Assembly: GCA_958296065.1 (NCBI GenBank)
Contig: CATQHX010000059.1
Coordinates: 1 to 64,000, forward strand
From: Vicinamibacterales bacterium
Lineage (GTDB): Bacteria > Acidobacteriota > Vicinamibacteria > Vicinamibacterales > UBA8438
Length of the DNA: 64,000 nucleotides
Direction: 5' to 3'
Shown here: one piece after another, positions 1 to 11,520 of the stretch
Layout: each line of letters begins with the position of its first letter
Numbering within the stretch: position 1 is the stretch's first letter
Translations under genes and position numbers: made by a program
The notes under the pieces: model-generated
What the model was told of the DNA's origin: nothing
Database searches by the model: none
The model's input: only the letters and a program-made list of their open reading frames with translations

Positions 1-100
1 CAACTGGCTGCGGCCGCCTCGGAGGTCGGGTGCTGCGCCGAGAAACGCTGAGCGCTCGGTCGGGCTGCGGACAGGTCCGAGCCCGCCAGCCCGCAGAGCT

Positions 101-190
101 CTACCAGCGCAAACAAGGGTCGCCCGAGTCGGAGAGGTCGTCGAGGTTCGGAACGATCGGATCGCTGAGTCGATGCCGCCCGTCGACGTG
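101..190 (-). pseudogene. C-terminal fragment, paralogue of the decayed gene at 660-1137
   Basis: Read on the minus strand, the sequence ends in residues LDDLSDSGDPCLRW and a TAG at 101-103. The decayed gene at 660-1137 ends LLDELSALGDPCLRW. The two 3' ends are clearly related, so this is the tail of a second copy. I found no long open frame upstream of it. Function is not recognised. Confidence 0.35.
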
Positions 191-659
191 GTGAGAGGGA
201 GGCGGGGGGATGCCGTATCCGGCTCCGATGCGGTGGTCCGATACTGAGAGGGGTACTTCTCGGGGCCGGGTGCCCTATTAGACGTTGTCGCGGCGGCTTT
301 TGTTCCCGACCGCGTACAGATTTTCTTCGGCCGCGGATTGCTCTTGAGCCAGCCGGTAGCCGGACGTGGCGGGTTGTCGGAGCTTCTAGCACCGCCGCGC
401 CGGATCTGGCCGGCAGAAAAATGTGGGTCGCCGCCCACAGTTTCTCAGCCGGCGTGCGTGCACCTCGACCGGCCTGCTCGATCCGGCGAACGGGCCGGAC
501 AGAATGTCGGTCGGCGACTGGGCGACTTCGGATGCGCGCAACCGGCCCCCGAGGATGACGCGGGCCGGCGGATCGTGACCGCAGGCAGGACAGCAGAGCT
601 GGGAGCGCCGCCCCGATGCCGTCGGCGTTGTCCACGCTGGGAGATTGACTCTTCGGGCG

Positions 660-1137
660 CTACCAGCGCAGGCAGGGATCGCCGAGTGCGGACAGCTCGT
701 CGAGCAGGGGGGCGGCTTGGCCGAAGTCGTCGTCCGCGCCGTCGTCGTGCTCGGCGTCGTCGGCCTCGGCGCCGTCGAGTAGCGCGGACAGGGCGACCTC
801 GCCCGCGAGGTCGTCGAGCGCGTCGTCGTGGGTCACCCGCCACGACGTGTCGTCTTCGACGATGGCGGTGATCGCGACCTCGGCGTCGTTCAGGGCGTGC
901 TTGAGCAGCCACCAGCGGCGCCTGGCGCAGTGGCTGCAGCGCTGCGACTCGGCGCGTGCACCATGCGTCCGCAGGTGCCCGCCTCGAGCGGCAGGTCGAC
1001 GCCGGGACGCAGCACAGCATGTAGCTGATGTCGTTCGCGGTAGCGCGACGCATGTGCTCGCGGTTGGCGAGGCGCTTGCGCAGGCGCCGCAGCCATCGCC
1101 GGTGCTTCGGGACGGAGCGTCGTCGATCAAGCGTCAT
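660..1137 (-). pseudogene. Frameshifted small Cys-rich protein, function unknown
   Basis: Protein-like sequence runs through three minus-strand frames. It starts MTLDRRRSVPKHRRWLRRL, passes RRATANDISYMLCCV, moves to PGVDLPLEAGTCGRMVHA, then to ESQRCSHCARRRWWLLKHAL, and ends in a strongly acidic Asp/Glu/Ala tail finishing GDPCLRW. The shifts lie near 1000 and 950. The Cys pairs (CC, C-G, CSHC) suggest a zinc-binding protein. I infer a once-intact gene of about 155 codons. The family is not recognised, and sequencing errors could give the same picture. Confidence 0.4.
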
Positions 1138-1565
1138 CGTCTCCTCCGGGGATGCGCCCGACGGGGCGGCTGGCGTGGCGGCCGTTGGGCGAAGTCGTGC
1201 GCCGCTGGCGGTGGCGGCCGTCGAGCCGCTTCAGGCGTCGAGCGTGTGTGGGGTGATGGCCCGGCAGGGCCGGTGCGTGGCCGAGGCCGGCGTCAGGGAC
1301 GCGGCGTCGTGCGGCCGCGATGCAGCACGCCGAGGCGTGGGTATGCCCGCCCGCGTCGTTCCCCTGGCCGCCGTTCGGATCTGCGTCATTGTCGCCCGCC
1401 CCGCTCCCTCTCCCCGGGGTACGTTCGTCCGCGCGCCGACTCCGGGAGGCGCGCCGGGCCGGCAGGCCGAGGGAGGGTGTCGACGTCGGGTGCGGTGCGC
1501 CGGGCGGCGTGTCGCGTCGAGGCGGTCTGGAGAAGGCGTGCCGGTCGTCGCTATCGGTCTCCGCC
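1138..1565. other. No convincing gene
   Basis: Very GC-rich stretch. Long open frames exist on both strands, but their translations are Arg/Ala/Pro-rich and look like composition artefacts. No promoter, repeat or RNA gene was recognised. Confidence 0.4.
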
Positions 1566-1720
1566 ATGCACAGACTGATCATCGCCGTAGGTGTTCTCGC
1601 CGCGCTGGTCGGCTGCGGCTCGGGGAACTCCTCGACGGTGAGGGTCATGACCGCCGAGGAGCCCGCGGCGGCTGAGCAGCGAGCGACGGCGTGGCGGGAA
1701 GAACGGCCACCGCACCCTGC
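1566..1720 (+). pseudogene. 5' part of a possible lipoprotein gene
   Basis: From ATG 1566 the translation begins MHRLIIAVGVLAALVGCGSG. This is a classic lipoprotein signal peptide with the lipobox LVGC (Cys at residue 17). About 25 plausible residues follow (STVRVMTAEEPAAAEQRATA), and then the frame turns into Arg/Pro-rich sequence without a domain. The gene looks truncated or frameshifted near 1700. What it encoded cannot be told. Confidence 0.3.
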
Positions 1721-2008
1721 ACCGTTGCGCTCACCGTCATCGACAAGGCACGCCCGTTCGGCGTGCACGCCGCGCCCTCCGCGTCGCAGTCCCGGCCGCC
1801 CGTCAGTGCACGCCGATGCGGCGCCGCGACGTCCACGTCGGCAACGTGGGCGCAGGGGTTCGTGGACGGGTTGCTCCTCGCTTGTGCGATCGGCGTGTCG
1901 CGCCGGGGATTCGGGAGAGCGGCGCCGGGCGGACTTTCGCCCCTTCAGGAATTCTGGAGTCCATCCAGGACCAGACCATGTTCTGGAAATGAAAGAGCAA
2001 GTAGAAAC

Positions 2009-2026
2009 TGCACCATTCCTGGTGCA
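2009..2026. repeat. Hairpin, 7-bp stem and 4-nt loop
   Basis: TGCACCA, loop TTCC, TGGTGCA form a perfect hairpin. No T-run follows on either strand, so a role as a rho-independent terminator is doubtful. Confidence 0.5.
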
Positions 2027-2091
2027 TCGGCCGGCCGTCAATAGATTGACACACTGTGAACGCTGGCCGACACTTCTTTTTGAAACCTGGA

Positions 2092-2115
2092 GGATTGACT
2101 CCATGGAGTCAATCC
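2092..2115. repeat. Perfect 24-bp palindrome
   Basis: The half-site GGATTGACTCCA is followed at once by its exact reverse complement, giving a 24-bp perfect dyad. It lies 135 bp beyond the integrase stop codon in an AT-richer stretch. It could be a recombinase or regulator site. No function can be assigned. Confidence 0.6.
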
Positions 2116-2250
2116 AAGGAATTGGATCGGCAAGTGGAAAACGCGAAATAACGGCGGAAATGGCCGGTATTCCGAGACCGCCGCGCGTGGTCGCTTTCGC
2201 CTTTCTTGGCAGCCGTCCCGGCCTGCTTCCGGGCGGTCCCGCCGAACGCT

Positions 2251-3480
2251 TCACGAATCCGTTGTATCGCACTCGCGCTGGCGGCCGACGTAGGCAGCCC
2301 AGTCGTCCATCAGCAACCGCCGACGCTCGAACAGGTCCGAACGTGCGTAGGCCGCCTCTACCTTGTTCTGGACCACGTGCGCCAGCGCCGCCTCGATGAC
2401 CTCGCGCGGGTGGTCCGTCTCCTCGGCCGCCCAGTCGCGGAACGACGAGCGGAACCCGTGGGCCACAGCGGCGACCCGGTGCTGCTGGAGCATCTTGGGC
2501 AGCGTCGACGCCGAGATCGCCTTCCCGCTCCGCATCGGGAATACCAGCGGATTGCCGTCGCCGAGCGTGCGCGCCGCGGCGAGGACCTCCATCGCCCGCC
2601 CGCACAGCGGAACACGGTGCTCGCGCTTCGCCTTCATCCGCATCGCCGAAATGGTCCACACGCGGTCCGTCGTGTTGATCTCGGTCCACGTGGCGAGGCG
2701 CACTTCCGCCGACCGCGCAGCCGTCAGGACGAGAAACTCGAACGCCAGCTTGACGGTGGGCTGCGCCGAGTTCGACGACCGCACCGTCTCGATCGCCGCG
2801 GCCACGTCCTTGTGCGGCAGCGCCAGCCGGTGCGTCACGATGTCGTTCTGCGGACCGAGCACCGGCAGCACCCGGTCGCACGGATTGTCGTTGCGCAGGT
2901 CCATGGCGATGGCCCACTCCAGCACCGACCGGAGCCGCTGGCGCACGGCGCGGGCCGTCTCCGCCTTCACGTGCCAGATGGGCGAGAGGATCTCCAGCAC
3001 GTCGGCCGTGTTGACCTCGGAAACCGGCCGGTTGCCGACGCGCGGGAAGGCGTAACGTTCGAGGCTCCGGATCCAGTTCTGCGCGTGCCACCGGCCGCGC
3101 CAGCCGCCCTGCTTCTGTTCGAGCACGCGGCGGGCTGCTTCGGCAAAGGTGGGAACGCCCTGGACGCGGCGCTTCTCCGAGAGGGGGTCGCCGCCCGAGC
3201 GGGCCAGCATGCGGTTGGCGAGGGCCTGCTCGCGGGCTTTGGCGAGCGGGACGAGTGTGGCGGCGCCGAGTCCGAGTTCGCGGCGTCGGCCGCGGACGAC
3301 GAGCCGCTGGACCCAGCTTCGGGTTCCGCTGGGCTGAACGAAGAGGTACAAGCCATTGCCGTCGGCGTGGCGTCCCGGCGGGGCCGAACGGACGAAGGCG
3401 GCCGAGAGGGCCTGGTGGGGATGGCGTCCTCGGCGCTTGGTTCTGGGCGGATTGGCGGCGGATTTGGCTACAACATCCAT
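2251..3480 (-). CDS. Tyrosine recombinase / integrase
   Basis: Phage-type integrase of 409 residues. The N-terminal domain matches the P4-like/DUF4102 pattern (DGNGLYLFVQPSGTRSWVQR, then a RRELGLGAA strand). The catalytic domain has Arg in LTAARSAEVR (about residue 255), HGFRSSFRDW (His about 341) and the nucleophile Tyr in AAYARSDLFERR (about 378), so the active site is complete. I chose ATG 3480 (MDVVAKSA), preceded by GGGGG, although the open frame extends to 3576. Its 5' end faces a truncated hsdR 145 bp away. It probably mobilised the neighbouring DNA. No tRNA target was found beside it. Confidence 0.9.
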   Translation of the reverse strand: MDVVAKSAANPPRTKRRGRHPHQALSAAFVRSAPPGRHADGNGLYLFVQPSGTRSWVQRLVVRGRRRELGLGAATLVPLAKAREQALANRMLARSGGDPLSEKRRVQGVPTFAEAARRVLEQKQGGWRGRWHAQNWIRSLERYAFPRVGNRPVSEVNTADVLEILSPIWHVKAETARAVRQRLRSVLEWAIAMDLRNDNPCDRVLPVLGPQNDIVTHRLALPHKDVAAAIETVRSSNSAQPTVKLAFEFLVLTAARSAEVRLATWTEINTTDRVWTISAMRMKAKREHRVPLCGRAMEVLAAARTLGDGNPLVFPMRSGKAISASTLPKMLQQHRVAAVAHGFRSSFRDWAAEETDHPREVIEAALAHVVQNKVEAAYARSDLFERRRLLMDDWAAYVGRQRECDTTDS

Positions 3481-3624
3481 TCCCCCATTGTATACGGGAA
3501 TGGGCCGCACCGGCCTGGACTCCGCTGGTTGGATGGCGGTCCGTGAAATCGAACTAACATATTTTATTGCAGTCACTTACGGAACCTAACCGAATGGTAT
3601 TGGACAGTCTCGGATTATGGCTAG

Positions 3625-6242
<2,618 letters not shown>

Positions 6243-6246
<4 letters not shown>

Positions 6247-6974
6247 CCGGCGACCTGGAGACCTCGGCGATCACATGGGGCGACACCCGCCTGCCGTACG
6301 CCATCCGCCGCAGTGCCCGGCGTAAGAAGACGGTGGCGGTGACGGTGGACCCTTCCGGCGACGTGCTGCTCGTGGCCCCTGCGGATTTCTCCACCACCCG
6401 CCTCGACGCCGTCGTGCGCCGGAAGGCGGCCTGGATCGTCCGGCGTCTGCGGCACGTGCAGTCGCACGACCCCTCGTCGGCGCCGCGGGAGTTCGTCAGC
6501 GGAGAGAGCGTCCAGTATCTGGGGCGGCACTATCGCCTGAAGGTGCATCCGAACGCGACGGGAGAGGCGAAGCTGCGCGGCGGCTGGCTGCACGTGCCCG
6601 CGCCGGCGGGAGCGCAACAAGCCGTGCACGTCCGGACCGCCCTCGTGTCCTGGTTCCGCCGTCACGCGGCCGAGCGGCTGCCGGAACGGGTGGAGGCGTG
6701 GCGGTCGAGGGCCGGCGTCGCGATGCCCCGCGTCGTCATCGCCGACCAGCAGAAGCGGTGGGGAAGTTGCGACCGCGGCGGCACCATCCGGCTGAACTGG
6801 CGCATCATCCAGGCGCCGATGCGCCTGGTCGACTACATCGTCGTCCATGAGCTGGTACATCTGAGGCACCGCGGGCACGGCCGCGACTACTGGCAGGCCC
6901 TCGGACGGGTCATGCCGGACTACGAGCGCCGCCGGGAGGACCTGCGGCAGCGGGGTGTAGGGCTGGCATGGTAG
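6243..6974 (+). CDS. YgjP-like zinc metallopeptidase (DUF45)
   Basis: A 243-residue protein of the YgjP/DUF45 family of M48-like metal-dependent hydrolases. The zinc site HELVHLRHRGH (HExxH from about residue 202) and the upstream motif QQKRWGSCDRGGTIRLNW are both present. Start ATG 6243 overlaps the hsdR stop as ATGA, so the two are translationally coupled. Genes of this family often follow hsdR in type I restriction operons, which fits this position. The substrate is unknown. The gene looks intact although its partner is truncated. Confidence 0.85.
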
Positions 6975-7210
6975 CGCGCAGTCCTCGGAATCGTGAAGTC
7001 CGAATGCCGAAGCCCTCCACGGACCGCATCGCGCAATCGTCCGAGCGACCCGTTCCGGCAGTGTCGCGAGTCCGGAAGCGTTCATAGCGGGTCTGGCTTG
7101 GCCCTTCGCCGGCACCACGTTCGCCGGTAGTTCCTGACAGGTTCTGACACACGCCTGCGGTACGATTGAGCGTCGGCCGATCGGGGAAACACACGCTACG
7201 GGGAGGGAGA

Positions 7211-8221
7211 TTGCCACAAGCGAGATGGAACGGGATCGACGGTGTTGACGAGCCTGTCCGCGCGCCGGACTGGCGAATCGGGATACGGCATACCCTGGCG
7301 GACGCGGCCCGTGGCTACGACTGGTCGCGCGTGCTGCAGGTCCTCGGTACTCACGGGGATCTTGTGAACGCGAGTCGTCCGGGAGGTCGGGCGCGCTACG
7401 CGCCGCTGCATCAGGCTGCACACGGGGGCGCTCCCGTGTCGGTAGTGCGGCACCTGCTCCAGATGGGTGCTTGGCGAACCCTCCGCACGCGTCGAGGTGA
7501 ACGGGCGGTCGATATCGCCGGTCGTCGCGGGCACCTCGCTCTGATCCCGCTGTTGCTGCCGGTGTACAAGAGGAGCCGCATCGCGCGGGATGTTCTGGAT
7601 CGTGTGCAGGGGCATTTCCACGCGCTGATCAGGACGTATCCCGCGGGGCGGAAGCCGTTCCTTCGGTTGCCCGAGTTGGAACCACTACTCGAACTGGGGC
7701 GAGAGAGCGTGTACTTCGAGGTGCCTGGCATGTTCGGTGGGTTCCTGTACAGCATCGAAGACGACGGGACGGTTCCCAGGTTGATGGTGGAGAGGTTCTC
7801 CCGCGTGCTGGGCTGCGAGCGCTTCGAAATCACATCTCGGGGCTGTACGCCAGTCGAGACGTTGGGCAGCACGTTGGGTCCACCACCGGCCGCGTCGTCC
7901 GCGGCTGCGCTGTCGGATGCCGCACCCGAACCACCTACGAGAATGCGGCGGCAGCCCCGGAGCGAAGCGCCCGCTCTGGCCTCCATTCGACTCGCGAACG
8001 GCGACATCGGCTACGTGGAGTTGTCGCCGACGGGTCGCCGCAGGCTCGCCGGCAGCGAGGGCGAGGCCGTGCAGCTCTCTAACGCGGACGTGGTCGGCCG
8101 GCACAGGCACGCGCAGGGCATCAAGTGCATGAGCCTGAAGCGGTTGATGCGGTTGCGGGAGGCGGAGAGAAAGCGGCGGCGGGGCGGGACGAGGTGTCGC
8201 GAATTGCGAGACGACCGATGA
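7211..8221 (+). CDS. Ankyrin-repeat protein of a three-gene coupled unit
   Basis: About 336 residues. Two ankyrin-like repeats lie near the N-terminus (YAPLHQAAHGGAPVSVVRHL, then GERAVDIAGRRGHLALIPLL). A globular part follows (VYFEVPGMFGGFLYSIEDDG, then VERFSRVLGCERFEITSRG), then a Pro/Ala-rich linker and a basic C-terminus. TTG 7211 is chosen because GGGAGGGAGA lies directly upstream; an alternative TTG is at 7166. The stop overlaps the next start (ATGA). Ankyrin repeats suggest protein binding. The remaining domain is not recognised. Confidence 0.7.
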   Translation: MPQARWNGIDGVDEPVRAPDWRIGIRHTLADAARGYDWSRVLQVLGTHGDLVNASRPGGRARYAPLHQAAHGGAPVSVVRHLLQMGAWRTLRTRRGERAVDIAGRRGHLALIPLLLPVYKRSRIARDVLDRVQGHFHALIRTYPAGRKPFLRLPELEPLLELGRESVYFEVPGMFGGFLYSIEDDGTVPRLMVERFSRVLGCERFEITSRGCTPVETLGSTLGPPPAASSAAALSDAAPEPPTRMRRQPRSEAPALASIRLANGDIGYVELSPTGRRRLAGSEGEAVQLSNADVVGRHRHAQGIKCMSLKRLMRLREAERKRRRGGTRCRELRDDR

Positions 8222-8982
8222 CCGCGAGGCAGGCGAGCATGCCGAGACTGTTGCTGCCGGAATACGCCGTTCTGCTGTCCAAGGCCCTCTCGTGTTTCTC
8301 ATTCCCGACGGTGACTCTCGATTTCCACAGCAAGGGGGAACGCCATCATGAGGACATGCGCGGGGTAGAAGCCTGCATAGGCGCAGCGTTGCGTTGCGAT
8401 GACGTCGCTGACGTGAGGGACGGCCTGTCGGACGTGCTGTTCTGGGGATACGCACGGCAGGGAAGGCGAGACTTCAGGGTGCGCAACTTCCAGGAGAGGA
8501 TGCAATCGGTCGATGGCCAGCAACGACTGGCCATGTTCCAGGAGTTCGTGCGATCCAGGCGGGAGACTTGCACCGCCCAGCGGTTGCTCGCGCTCAGGAA
8601 GCTGAGGCTGCCGGAGTTCGGTCAAGTGTCATTCGCGACGAAGATCCTCATGTTTCTGGATCCGGAGAATCATCCCGTCCTCGACCTGAAGATCGCCCGA
8701 ACCGCGAGGGGATGCGAGTTCCCGCCGCTTCGCGGATTGACGATCCACGCGAGCATCCCGATCACGATAGCGAACGCTGCCTGCTACGAACGATGGGCGT
8801 GCTGGTGTCGGGACATCGCCGCGAGGGTCAACAGAGCATCGGGGTCCCCGTGCCAGGGTCTGAGAGCCGTCGATGTCGAACGGGCGCTCTTTGCGCTGGC
8901 TGACTCGGAGCGAACGGACGATGCCTGCAGGCTGCTGAAGGGGCCGCAAGGCTACGTCAGCGTAGTGCTATCGAGTCGATGA
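8218..8982 (+). CDS. Unknown protein, weak OGG-fold DNA glycosylase resemblance
   Basis: 254 residues, with start ATG 8218 overlapping the previous stop (ATGA). Another start is possible at 8239 (MPRLLLPEY). The segment FGQVSFATKILMFLDPENHP, followed by VLDLKIAR, recalls the Lys/Asp region of HhH 8-oxoguanine-glycosylase-like (OGG-fold) proteins found in defence contexts. The Lys in ATK and the Asp in LDL would be the catalytic pair. This is pattern resemblance only. The next gene begins within its stop region. I infer a common transcript and a shared job with its neighbours. Confidence 0.6.
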   Translation: MTARQASMPRLLLPEYAVLLSKALSCFSFPTVTLDFHSKGERHHEDMRGVEACIGAALRCDDVADVRDGLSDVLFWGYARQGRRDFRVRNFQERMQSVDGQQRLAMFQEFVRSRRETCTAQRLLALRKLRLPEFGQVSFATKILMFLDPENHPVLDLKIARTARGCEFPPLRGLTIHASIPITIANAACYERWACWCRDIAARVNRASGSPCQGLRAVDVERALFALADSERTDDACRLLKGPQGYVSVVLSSR

Positions 8983-9008
8983 CCGTTCACTTGCGACCAG
9001 GAGGACGT

Positions 9009-10208
9009 ATGGGCATCCTCGGTCTCCAACGAAAGACACCACGAGCGCCGGTCGGGCAGGTGCTCACCCACGAGCGTTACGGGAACATCGCTCTGGTCGA
9101 CCTCGGCAGGGAGGCCAGCGAGGCACTGCGCGCAGGATGGTCTGGAACGAGTCCGTTCCGGTCCGGCGGCGTGATCGACAGCGCGTGGCTGCAACCGCTC
9201 CTCGGCACGGGCAGCACGGCTGCCTCTTCGCTGCTTGCCGGCAACGTCTTCCTGGCGACCGCCAATCCCGCAACGCTGATGACGATCGGGACAGGCGTGG
9301 GCTCGGCGGTCATGGGACCGGCAGGGATCGTCGCGCAGGCCCCGTTCGTCGCCGCCGGCAGCGCCCTGCTTCCCGTCGTGGCTCCCGTGATGCTCTTCAT
9401 GACCGTCTCTTCGGTGATCACCGGCGCGCGGCTCGACCGGGTGCAACAGGCTCTGGGCTCGCTTTCCGAGAACCTGGAGCGCGTCCGTCACCTGATGGAA
9501 GCCGGGGACTACGCCCGACTCGAGAGCGCGGCCGAACACCTCGACGAAGTTGGCGCGCAGTTCGACCACGGCCAGCGGTTCACCGACGGCATGAAGATCG
9601 AGCTCGTTGCGGCCAGGCGTGACGTCAAGTGGCTGCGTCGCAAGTTCGGACACCTTGCGGCGAGGGAAGTTCGCTCGGCGCAGGACGCCGGGCTGGCCCT
9701 GTCCGACATCAATCTGTTCGTGTTGTCGAGTCTCCTGGATATCCGGGCCGACGCGCTCCGCCTGCATCTGACGCTTCAAGACGATCCGCACTACGCAGAG
9801 CGCCGCCAGGCCGTGCTGCGCAAGAAGGTGGAACAGTGCGCGGACACCTTCAAGACGCTGCTCGATCGCGATCCACTGACGGCGTTCCGGGCCCAGTTGC
9901 GTCGGAAGCTGGGTGAGGTGGGCCGGGTCGAGTCCCTGCCGTGGGGCCTGACCGATACCACGGCGCAGGTCATCCGAACGCTTGGAGGCGGGCGAGGCCT
10001 GGAGAAGAAAATCCGTACGCTCGACACCATCCTGGACGAGGGCTTTGCCCCTGTCCGAGCGCGCATGGAGCGGTGGGTCGGCGAGCTCGAAGCTTCCGCC
10101 TCGGCGGCGCGCGAGGAGTCCATCGTGTTCTACCGGGAACGGGACGGCCAGCGAGCCCTGAAGGCGCACCGTACCCGGGACCTGCGACTGCTGCAGGCGG
10201 ATGGATAG
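9009..10208 (+). CDS. Membrane protein with long coiled-coil C-terminus
   Basis: 399 residues from ATG 9009, which has a strong site AGGAGG four bases upstream. A further ATG at 8979 overlaps the previous stop. Residues about 65-140 are hydrophobic and Gly/Ala-rich (NPATLMTIGTGVGSAVMGPA and LLPVVAPVMLFMTVSSVITG), giving two or three likely membrane segments. The rest is helical and charged, probably coiled coil (LDRVQQALGSLSENLERVRH). This shape fits a membrane effector, but no family is recognised. It is third in the ankyrin/OGG-like unit. The frame stays protein-like beyond its TAG (see 10209-10406). Confidence 0.65.
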   Translation: MGILGLQRKTPRAPVGQVLTHERYGNIALVDLGREASEALRAGWSGTSPFRSGGVIDSAWLQPLLGTGSTAASSLLAGNVFLATANPATLMTIGTGVGSAVMGPAGIVAQAPFVAAGSALLPVVAPVMLFMTVSSVITGARLDRVQQALGSLSENLERVRHLMEAGDYARLESAAEHLDEVGAQFDHGQRFTDGMKIELVAARRDVKWLRRKFGHLAAREVRSAQDAGLALSDINLFVLSSLLDIRADALRLHLTLQDDPHYAERRQAVLRKKVEQCADTFKTLLDRDPLTAFRAQLRRKLGEVGRVESLPWGLTDTTAQVIRTLGGGRGLEKKIRTLDTILDEGFAPVRARMERWVGELEASASAAREESIVFYRERDGQRALKAHRTRDLRLLQADG

Positions 10209-10406
10209 CTCTTCGCGCACCGCTACATCGCGTTCCGTCCGGCCGACGAGGTCGCGGTCTCCTTGCTGTTCATGCTCACCGGGTTCGCCGCTTACACCCT
10301 CGGCGGCATCATGGCGACTCTGGTGTATCTCGACGACGAGCCCGCCGCGGCCGACCCGCGCCTGCGTCGCTTCACCCCGCCGCCCGGCGAGCGCCACGGC
10401 TCGTAG
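10209..10406 (+). pseudogene. Orphan C-terminal membrane segment in frame with the preceding gene
   Basis: Directly after the TAG at 10206-10208 the same frame stays open for 65 codons. It reads as protein: HRYIAFRPADEVAVSLLFML, then TGFAAYTLGGIMATLVYL (a good membrane helix), then a polar tail ending PPPGERHGS and TAG. No start or ribosome site precedes it. Either a nonsense mutation shortened the upstream gene or this is the tail of another deleted gene. Confidence 0.4.
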
Positions 10407-10583
10407 GTTCGTCGCCTGCGGCACGCGACGCTCGGCAGTGGCCTCAAGGACCACCGCATCCGGGCGGGCGTATCTCGGGGAGTCGGATGGTCAGTGTCGA
10501 CAGGGCTCATTGCTCGCCAGCAACGTTCCGGGTGCAACGATGAGATGTCCCCGCTTAGTCTTTGCTTAGTCTACAATCGTGTG

Positions 10584-10817
10584 ATGACCGTCAGCGTTCA
10601 CGAAGCCAAGACGCATCTCTCCCGGTTGCTGCAGCAGATTGCCGCGGGAGAAGACGTCATCATCACACGGTCGGGCCAGCCGGTGGCGCGGCTTGTGCCG
10701 ATCGAGGAGACGCGGCCCGTGTTCGGCGTTGACGAGGGCCGCTTCGTCGTGCCCGACGACTTCGACGACCCGCTCGACGAGGAGCTGCTGCGCGCGTTCG
10801 AAGGGCGTACCAGATGA
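10584..10817 (+). CDS. Phd/YefM-type antitoxin
   Basis: 77 residues. The N-terminus MTVSVHEAKTHLSRLLQQI, followed by GEDVIITRSGQPVARLVPIE, is the canonical Phd/YefM antitoxin fold. It binds its own promoter and neutralises the toxin with its C-terminal tail. ATG 10584 (GTG 10581 is an alternative) follows a short AT-rich promoter-like stretch. A PIN toxin starts 50 bp downstream, completing a type II module. Confidence 0.88.
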   Translation: MTVSVHEAKTHLSRLLQQIAAGEDVIITRSGQPVARLVPIEETRPVFGVDEGRFVVPDDFDDPLDEELLRAFEGRTR

Positions 10818-10866
10818 CGGGACTTCGGCGAACAGCGAGCGGCGCCGGGGCTGTCGAAGACCGGTC

Positions 10867-11256
10867 GTGAGGTTCCTCCTCGACACCCACTGCTGGCTGT
10901 GGCTGCAGACCGACCGCGAGCGGTTCGACGCCGATCTGCTGGAGTCCCTTGCCGCCCGCACGTCGCAAAGGTACCTCTCGGCGGCGAGCGTGTGGGAGAT
11001 CGTCATCAAGCACGCGATTGGCAAGTTGCCGCTGCCGGAGCCCCCGGCGATCTACGTTCCGGAACGCATGAGAGTCAGCGGTGTCCGGGAGCTCCCCATC
11101 ACGCATGCCCACGCGCTCGCGGTTGGCGTGTTGCCGCCTCACCATCGTGATCCATTCGACCGCGTGCTGGTTGCTCAGGCACGGATCGAGGGTTTGACGT
11201 TGGTCACCGCGGACTCGACGTTCGCACACTACGATGTCCGCCTCATCCGGGTCTGA
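10867..11256 (+). CDS. PIN-domain toxin (VapC-like ribonuclease)
   Basis: 129 residues from GTG 10867 (VRFLLDTHCWLW). The acidic residues of the PIN active site are seen in LLDTH, SVWEI and HHRDPFDRVL, and TADS lies near the end. PIN toxins of this group (COG3744-like) cleave RNA in the cytoplasm. The partner antitoxin lies just upstream, 50 bp away. Confidence 0.88.
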   Translation: MRFLLDTHCWLWLQTDRERFDADLLESLAARTSQRYLSAASVWEIVIKHAIGKLPLPEPPAIYVPERMRVSGVRELPITHAHALAVGVLPPHHRDPFDRVLVAQARIEGLTLVTADSTFAHYDVRLIRV

Positions 11257-11520
11257 GCGACCATCAGCCCGGCGTTGCTGGGCTTCCGCCGCCGCGTCGC
11301 ACGTGAGCACCACTGAGCCGTGCGCCGGATCCGGCGTTGCCGGCGGGCGGCGACACTCCGGATTCGGAGAAGCGCGTCTTCCAGTGTCTGCGGGAGGATC
11401 CGGAGACGAAGGAGTGGACGGATGGAGGAAAGCGGCCGGCAGTTGCGGCTCGTATGGAGCAGCGGGTGACGCAGGCGATGTTCCGGCGCGCCGTGCGTCG
11501 TTCGGGTACGATCCGGCTTC

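Larger units (their letters stand above)
1721..2250. other. Gene-free stretch with hairpins at the integrase 3' end
   Basis: No coding sequence is supported. Base composition drops toward AT between about 1950 and 2200, unlike the flanks. The stretch holds two inverted repeats (2009-2026 and 2092-2115). It lies just downstream of the integrase stop, where element ends or terminators may be expected. Confidence 0.4.

Noticed and set aside
1127..3091. Long minus-strand open frame of 654 codons
   Set aside because: It overlaps the integrase in another frame and is Arg/Pro-rich without domains; the integrase frame has all catalytic motifs.
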